The notes under the pieces are model-generated. The model saw only the letters and a list, made by a program, of their open reading frames with translations, was not told the origin of the DNA and did not search any database. Positions 59,679 through 64,000 of a stretch of 64,000 nt of DNA are shown in pieces. Source of the stretch: Veillonella ratti (GTDB lineage: Bacteria > Bacillota > Negativicutes > Veillonellales > Veillonellaceae). Where the stretch lies: the NCBI RefSeq assembly GCF_003992115.1, contig NZ_RQUX01000003.1, forward strand, positions 1 through 64,000. Direction: 5' to 3'. Position 1 is the first letter of the stretch; every line of letters starts with the position of its first letter. A program made the position numbers and the translations under genes.

Positions 59679-60220
59679 ATTAGGACCTCCCACATCGTAT
59701 TGTGCCACTCAGCACTACTGTACGACTTCATATAGATTTAGGATAGCATACCGAACTTATCATGTAAATCAACCATATAGGTATAACCAATACTCATATG
59801 TAAATAGACCTTGCAAAAGCCTACAAATTACAGAAAAGTCAAATTCCTCAATGTACATTTGATTACACGAAATGAATAAAATTTTTATTTTATAGATTAA
59901 TAATTCATAAAACTCATTTTAAAGTTAATTAATAGTAATTCTCATAACACAAAGTAATTTAACCCTCTTTTTATGATTTTGTACACAATGTATTCGATTT
60001 ATCGTTTACCATTTTACAATTAGCCCTGTTTCAAGGTATAATAAAACGATATAAGAATACATAAAAGTCATAAAATAATTGTACTTACGCTCATACTAAA
60101 TAGGATATTACATTCCCGAGCGCTAAGTTCCAGCAGCTGTGTAACGAGAGATTAAATAATAAAAGAAAAAAAACTCAATTTATCTAATATACGACGATAC
60201 TCAATAAGGAAGGTGTAAGT
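59679..60220. other. Long divergent intergenic region
   Basis: About 540 AT-rich bases separate the oxidoreductase and SpeD-like genes. I see no coding frame with support. It should hold promoters for both. On the plus strand a good one is TTTACA (60013-60018) with TATAAT (60037-60042). No riboswitch or repeat was recognised in the roughly 300 bases nearest the oxidoreductase. Confidence 0.4.
60013..60042 (+). promoter_or_regulatory. Candidate promoter of the SpeD-like gene
   Basis: TTTACA (60013-60018), an 18-base spacer and TATAAT (60037-60042). The leader to ATG 60221 would be about 170 bases and contains AGCAGCT and CGAGCGCTAAG segments of uncertain meaning. Confidence 0.6.
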
Positions 60221-60733
60221 ATGTCTAACGCAATAGGAACTCATTTATTAATAGATTTATATACTTGTTTAGAAGACGTAGTCAATTCCCCGCTAATCAT
60301 TCAGGAAAGCGTGACTAATGCTTTGGAAGCAGCACAACAGCCGATTGATGAAATCAGTTGCCAAGTTCTTGATGACGAAGTCGTGTTATTTGCTGTGTCC
60401 CCGCACTGCCACATTGCCGTTCATGCCTATCCGGACATGGGCTATGTAGCCGTAGATATTTATACCTTTGACTTGCCGCTCCAAGCAACCTTAATCATGC
60501 GTGTTTTAAAACAATCTTTTGGTGCCGAACGTGTTAAAGCAACCAGCATCAACCGAGGCGACTTCGGCTCTATTCGCGATATGAAACCGCGCAAGAAAAC
60601 ATCCCTATCTGCTATGGCTCGCGTTACCCGCACTCGTATGAGCCTAAAACAAACCGGTTCTAAGTTAAAAAACACCGGTAAAAAGGTATTTAACGTTATT
60701 GCCAAAAAACGCGATCCCCAACCTCGTGACTAA
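60221..60733 (+). CDS. Divergent SpeD-like (S-adenosylmethionine decarboxylase family) protein
   Basis: A 170-residue protein whose first 125 residues align without gaps in the key region to bacterial SpeD: THLLIDLYTCLEDVVNS at the start, PHCHIAVHAYPDMGYVAVDIYTF in the middle, FGAERVKATSINRG at the end. In Thermotoga-type numbering Ser63, from which the pyruvoyl group is made, is Cys63 here; the preceding Glu is His62; the acid Cys83 is Phe83; His68 is kept. The C-terminal 45 residues form a strongly basic tail (about residues 122-170). AAGGAAGGTG precedes the ATG. It may be a noncanonical decarboxylase or a pseudoenzyme, and ordinary AdoMet decarboxylase activity is doubtful. Confidence 0.75.
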   Translation: MSNAIGTHLLIDLYTCLEDVVNSPLIIQESVTNALEAAQQPIDEISCQVLDDEVVLFAVSPHCHIAVHAYPDMGYVAVDIYTFDLPLQATLIMRVLKQSFGAERVKATSINRGDFGSIRDMKPRKKTSLSAMARVTRTRMSLKQTGSKLKNTGKKVFNVIAKKRDPQPRD

Positions 60734-60802
60734 CAGCTAACCGGCTTACTAAGATAACGGCTAATAAGCTATGAAAGCCGATAAAATTAAAATATCAGCA
60801 AC

Positions 60803-60857
60803 AAAAAAGCTATTCTCTATATTATAAATATCACATTATAATAGGAGAATAGCTTTT
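60803..60857. terminator. Bidirectional terminator
   Basis: AAAAGCTATTCTC (60805-60817) and GAGAATAGCTTTT (60845-60857) form a 13-base-pair stem around an AT-rich loop, between the convergent SpeD-like and HAD phosphatase genes. Confidence 0.78.
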
Positions 60858-60877
60858 ATTCGTTATGTAATTATATA

Positions 60878-61555
60878 TTACAGTAAGGTATCTACCGCAA
60901 TATTTAAGATAACATCAGACGGGGTGTCACAAAGATAGTCGGCACTGGAGTTTTCCAACTCTTCGCGCGAACCATAGCCATAAGTCACCGCTACGGCACG
61001 ACAGCCTAATTTTTTAGCGGCTTCCATATCATACTTGCGGTCACCTACCATATACCAACCGGTAATGTCTTTTTTGGTGCGATTGGAGGAAATTTCTTGC
61101 ATGGCAGCTAACGCTTCTTTCAAAACATCATCTTTATGAGTGATACCACGCGCTGCATCAGCTCCTTTGATAATTTCAAAGTATTTGGTAAGGCCGAAGT
61201 GTTCGATTACTTCATTGGCCAAATGCTGTGGTTTAGCCGTTGCTACCGCCACATAGGTATTCGTTTGACGCAACGTAACCAACATGCGTTCTACATCTTC
61301 GTATACACGATTTTCAAACTTACCGATAGTTTCATAGCGTTCTTTAAAATAGCCGTACGTTTCCGCTGCTTCCGCATCGTTCATGCCACAATGCTCGCGC
61401 AAAGAATCAACAATAGGCGGTCCGATAAAGAGTGTTAAGATATCATCACCGGGTACCGGTACCCCTTTCTTTTCCAATGCATAGACAACGGATTTTTTAA
61501 TGCCTTCCGCAGAGTCTGTAAGCGTGCCATCTAAATCGAATAAAACGCAAATCAT
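60878..61555 (-). CDS. HAD family phosphatase (phosphoglycolate phosphatase-like)
   Basis: A 225-residue haloacid-dehalogenase-family hydrolase. FDLDGTLTDSAEGI carries the nucleophile and acid Asp, VATAKPQHLANEVIEHFGL motif II, a conserved Lys in GITHKDDVLKEAL motif III, and MVGDRKYDMEAAKKLGCRAVAVTYGYG motif IV. The helical cap between residues about 15-80 makes it type C1, like Gph, PpaX or beta-phosphoglucomutase. The substrate is not determined. AAGGAAG precedes the ATG. It is a single-gene unit ended by the hairpin at 60805-60857. Confidence 0.88.
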   Translation of the reverse strand: MICVLFDLDGTLTDSAEGIKKSVVYALEKKGVPVPGDDILTLFIGPPIVDSLREHCGMNDAEAAETYGYFKERYETIGKFENRVYEDVERMLVTLRQTNTYVAVATAKPQHLANEVIEHFGLTKYFEIIKGADAARGITHKDDVLKEALAAMQEISSNRTKKDITGWYMVGDRKYDMEAAKKLGCRAVAVTYGYGSREELENSSADYLCDTPSDVILNIAVDTLL

Positions 61556-61719
61556 AGGTTCTTCCTTTCTTTATTAACTCGTTCATTCTTATTAACATAG
61601 AATTTGCAATCTATGATACAATAAGGTTACAGATAGATTTAACTAATGAGTTTTGAATCAGATTTTATGTATAAGTATATGTACAGAAAGCTATACTGAG
61701 TAGTATAGGAGGTAAAGTT

Positions 61720-61971
61720 ATGGATTTTGAAGAACAAAAAGTTCCCGACAGTATTTTGGACAAGTATACCAAAGTTTGTACCTGTCGCAGCATTTCCCGC
61801 AAAACAATAAAAGAAGCTATTAATGACGGTTGTGATACCATTCCTAAAATCAGAGAACGTACGGGGGCCGGTACCGGTTCCTGCGGTGGTAAAAACTGTG
61901 GTGTCCGCATCGTTAAGCTGTTGCAGGATATGGGCAAATTACCAAAACCGGGTGCCAAAAAAGATGAGTAA
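61720..61971 (+). CDS. BFD-like [2Fe-2S]-binding domain protein
   Basis: An 83-residue protein matching the BFD-like/NifU-middle Fe-S domain. The four cysteines are spaced CTC (residues 20 and 22) and SCGGKNC (about 54 and 59), with the family core ISRKTIKEAINDGCDTIPKIRERTGAGTGSCGG. Proteins of this type shuttle electrons or assist Fe-S and iron handling. It starts at ATG 61720 after AGGAGG and ends before a strong terminator. It sits next to the Suf genes but is transcribed in the opposite direction. Confidence 0.88.
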   Translation: MDFEEQKVPDSILDKYTKVCTCRSISRKTIKEAINDGCDTIPKIRERTGAGTGSCGGKNCGVRIVKLLQDMGKLPKPGAKKDE

Positions 61972-62028
61972 TTCATTATTGAAAACCCTGACATACAATT
62001 TAATCTGAGTCCTTTCCGGGGACTGTTA

Positions 62029-62077
62029 AAAAGGAGTTAACGCATAGCAACAAGGTTGTTATAGGTTAACTCCTTTT
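62029..62077. terminator. Bidirectional terminator between the BFD-like gene and sufU
   Basis: AAAAGGAGTTAAC (62029-62041) and GTTAACTCCTTTT (62065-62077) form a perfect 13-base-pair stem, with an inner AACAA/TTGTT pairing in the loop, between convergent genes. Confidence 0.85.
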
Positions 62078-62102
62078 CTGTATCTCAGCAATCACACATT
62101 GC

Positions 62103-62537
62103 TTAATTTGCTTCTTTTTTTAATGCTTCTTTAAGCGTATGCCATGCCAATACGGCACATTTTACACGAGCCGGCATATTGGAAATATTTTGAAGTGCCA
62201 TGGCATCTTCCAACTCTTCCAATTCAGCTTCATCCGTTACTTCCTTTTTAATCATGCCAAGGAAAAGATCGACTAAGCGAAATGCTTCTTCAACGCTCTT
62301 CCCTTTGATGATATCAATCATCATGGACGCGGATGCTTGGCTGATGGCACAACCCGAACCGGTATAAGCTGCATCTTTTACGATACCGTCTTCTACATCG
62401 ACCTGCAACGTCAAGTCATCACCACAACTTGGATTATGACCATGTTCAGATACGGTAAACGTATCCAATAAGCGCTTATTACGTTTATCCTGATTATGTT
62501 CTAAAATTAACTCAGTATATAACTGATCCATCTCCAT
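62103..62537 (-). CDS. sufU: Fe-S cluster assembly sulfur-transfer protein SufU
   Basis: A 144-residue SufU of the zinc-binding type that accepts sulfur from SufS in Firmicutes. The three cysteines are Cys38 (HNPSCGD), Cys63 (GSGCAISQAS) and Cys127 (VKCAVLAWHTL), with Asp40. The SufU-specific insert (residues about 82-114) is present, distinguishing it from IscU. AAGGAG lies nine bases before the ATG. It follows sufS by 37 bases on the minus strand, as in Bacillus suf operons. Confidence 0.95.
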   Translation of the reverse strand: MEMDQLYTELILEHNQDKRNKRLLDTFTVSEHGHNPSCGDDLTLQVDVEDGIVKDAAYTGSGCAISQASASMMIDIIKGKSVEEAFRLVDLFLGMIKKEVTDEAELEELEDAMALQNISNMPARVKCAVLAWHTLKEALKKEAN

Positions 62538-62574
62538 ACTAAGGAACTCCTTCTATGTTTACTGTAACCTCGGT

Positions 62575-63804
62575 TTAATCTTCAAAGCCCATGGTAGGTC
62601 TTACTTTTTTAACAGCGTCCAAGAAGATATCAAGATCTTCTTTACGAGTGTAGACGTACATGCTCATACGGTTCGAGGCCGGTACTTTATAGTACGCGCC
62701 AAGAGGTTGAGCACAATGATGGCCGGAACGAATGCAGACGCCGTAGCTGTCTAAAATCGTAGCCACATCATGAGGATGTACATCATCAATAGTAAAAGCA
62801 ATAACGCCATGCTTTTCTTGCGGATCTTCGGAACCTAATACATGAACATGCGGAATCGCCACAAGTTTAGGCAATACATAAGCTACCAACTCTTTTTCAT
62901 AGGCATTGATATTGTCCATACCAAACTGTTCCAAGTATTCAATGGCTGCCTTCAATGTTACAGCACCATGTGCATTTGGTGTACCGGCTTCAAATTTATA
63001 CGGTACTTCATTGTAGGTAGTGCTCTGTTCTTGCACATACTCAATCATATCACCACCCAATAAGAACGGTGGCATTGCTTCTAATAAATGACGTTTACCG
63101 TACATAACACCGATACCTTGGGACGCACACATTTTATGACCGGAAAAAACGAAGAAATCGCAATCCAAGGCCTGTACATCAATCTTTTTATGAGGTGCCG
63201 ATTGAGCCCCGTCAAGAACAACTACGGCGCCTACATCATGAGCGCGTTTAGTCAATTCGGCTACCGGGAACTCCATACCGAGCACGTTGCTTACATGAGC
63301 AAAGGCTACAATCTTAGTATGGCTGTCAATTTTATCCATTTCACCATCTTTAAGATGACCGCTTTCATCAAGATACATATATTCCAAAGTAGCACCCGTA
63401 GTTTCGGCTACACGTTGCCAGGTTACCAAGTTGGCATGGTGTTCAGCAACGGTAATTACGATTTTGTCGCCTTTCTTTACATTATGCATACCATAGCTGA
63501 AAGCAATTAAATTGAGACTTTCCGTAGTATTACGTGTCAATACGATTTCTTCACGGTATTTGGCATTGATAAACCGCTGCACCGTGTCACGAGCGGTTTC
63601 ATACGCTTCTGATGCTTCCACAGCCAAAATATGAGCTCCGCGATGCGGATTACCGTTATGATTCTTTAAATGAGTTTCCAAAGCATTAATTACATATTCC
63701 GGAACTTGAGTCGTAGCGCCGCTGTCTAAATACACCAAGCGATGACCTTTATGTTCCCTTTGCAATATAGGAAAATCTTTATAAGCTTCTGCAATCGACT
63801 TCAT
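62575..63804 (-). CDS. sufS: Cysteine desulfurase SufS
   Basis: A PLP enzyme that removes sulfur from cysteine for Fe-S cluster building. The N-terminal GHRLVYLDSGATTQVP and LTRNTTESLNLIAFSYG lead to the PLP-binding Lys224 in SGHKMCASQGIGV. The persulfide-forming Cys is in the RSGHHCAQPLG loop near the C-terminus. Length 409 and this loop are typical of class II (SufS) rather than IscS enzymes. It starts 22 bases after sufD and is followed by sufU. Confidence 0.96.
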   Translation of the reverse strand: MKSIAEAYKDFPILQREHKGHRLVYLDSGATTQVPEYVINALETHLKNHNGNPHRGAHILAVEASEAYETARDTVQRFINAKYREEIVLTRNTTESLNLIAFSYGMHNVKKGDKIVITVAEHHANLVTWQRVAETTGATLEYMYLDESGHLKDGEMDKIDSHTKIVAFAHVSNVLGMEFPVAELTKRAHDVGAVVVLDGAQSAPHKKIDVQALDCDFFVFSGHKMCASQGIGVMYGKRHLLEAMPPFLLGGDMIEYVQEQSTTYNEVPYKFEAGTPNAHGAVTLKAAIEYLEQFGMDNINAYEKELVAYVLPKLVAIPHVHVLGSEDPQEKHGVIAFTIDDVHPHDVATILDSYGVCIRSGHHCAQPLGAYYKVPASNRMSMYVYTRKEDLDIFLDAVKKVRPTMGFED

Positions 63805-63826
63805 AATACACCCTCTTATTCTTCAA

Positions 63827-64000
63827 TTAAATTTTGGCCCGTACGGCTTGCAATACAATCTCTTCTAATTCTTCATCATTAAGTCGATCAATAACAGGTC
63901 GCAACATGGATTCTACAATAATATGTTTAGCTTCATCTTCGCTGAAACCACGACTCATCAAGTAGAATAATTTAGTCTTATCGAGCTGACCGGCGCTAGC
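63827..64000 (-). CDS. sufD: SufD C-terminal fragment (cut by window edge)
   Basis: The frame is open to the window end, so only the last 57 codons are visible. They read ASAGQLDKTKLFYLMSRGFS, then EDEAKHIIVESMLRPVIDRL, ending QAVRAKI. The GQLDKTKLFYLMSRGFSEDEA pattern is the conserved C-terminus of the SufB/SufD family. The order sufD-sufS-sufU identifies it as SufD with good probability. It is a subunit of the SufBC2D scaffold that builds Fe-S clusters. sufC and sufB would lie to the right of the window. Confidence 0.88.
   Translation of the reverse strand, partial: ASAGQLDKTKLFYLMSRGFSEDEAKHIIVESMLRPVIDRLNDEELEEIVLQAVRAKI

Overview
The window looks like chromosome of a Negativicute (diderm Firmicute), most likely Veillonella or a close relative. 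This is inferred from gene content, not from a marker gene: Firmicute-style FMN and lysine riboswitches, a LexA/YneA-like divergon, paired Asp23 proteins, a SufU-type Suf system, lactate-linked genes (LarB, a LarC C-terminal domain, a FAD/Fe-S D-lactate-dehydrogenase-like protein) and corrinoid assembly genes. Codon use favours A/T at third positions, intergenic DNA is AT-rich, and nearly every gene has a clear GGAGG-type ribosome binding site. No rRNA, tRNA, insertion sequence or CRISPR array was recognised.

Layout. 1-4335 is the least ordinary part: gene remnants, a membrane-protein gene split at a T7 tract, a GH25 lysozyme behind a sigma-70-like factor, and an orphan protein. 4424-8510 is an FMN-riboswitch-controlled riboflavin operon (ribD-ribE-ribBA-ribH), followed by hslO. 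9600-14485 is a methylthioadenosine/S-adenosylhomocysteine recycling cluster (mtnP-mtnA-ahcY-mtaD) behind a short structured leader that I do not recognise. tpx and a heterodimeric ABC exporter follow, then an rRNA methyltransferase, larB and a stand-alone larC C-terminal domain, a YdjC deacetylase with a flippase-like membrane protein, and an ACT regulator with hom and thrB.

26094-35180 holds htpX, ndk and corrinoid genes: an adenosyltransferase plus cobU-cobQ-cbiB-cobS-pduX-cobD-cobC, which cover adenosylation and nucleotide-loop assembly. 35197-47687 is dense housekeeping: pseudouridine synthase, aminopeptidase, efp, two Asp23 proteins, nusB, a TsaD paralogue, xseAB, ispA, a PAP2-like protein, tlyA, nadK, a YtqB/MnmM-like methyltransferase, argR and recN. 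A lysine riboswitch then controls dapB, with asd and dapA downstream. lexA and a LysM small protein are divergent and share matching candidate LexA boxes.

The right end carries a tyrosine recombinase, an iron/corrinoid-type ABC importer (substrate unknown), the large FAD/Fe-S oxidoreductase, a divergent SpeD-like protein lacking the canonical pyruvoyl serine, a HAD phosphatase, a BFD-like [2Fe-2S] protein and sufU-sufS-sufD (sufD cut by the window edge).

Most of the window is well-known metabolism. The best candidates for something undescribed are the SpeD-like protein with Cys63 and Phe83, the mtnP leader RNA, the stand-alone LarC C-terminal domain beside LarB, the TsaD paralogue in the nusB-xseAB operon, and the lexA/yneA-like divergon in a probable diderm.
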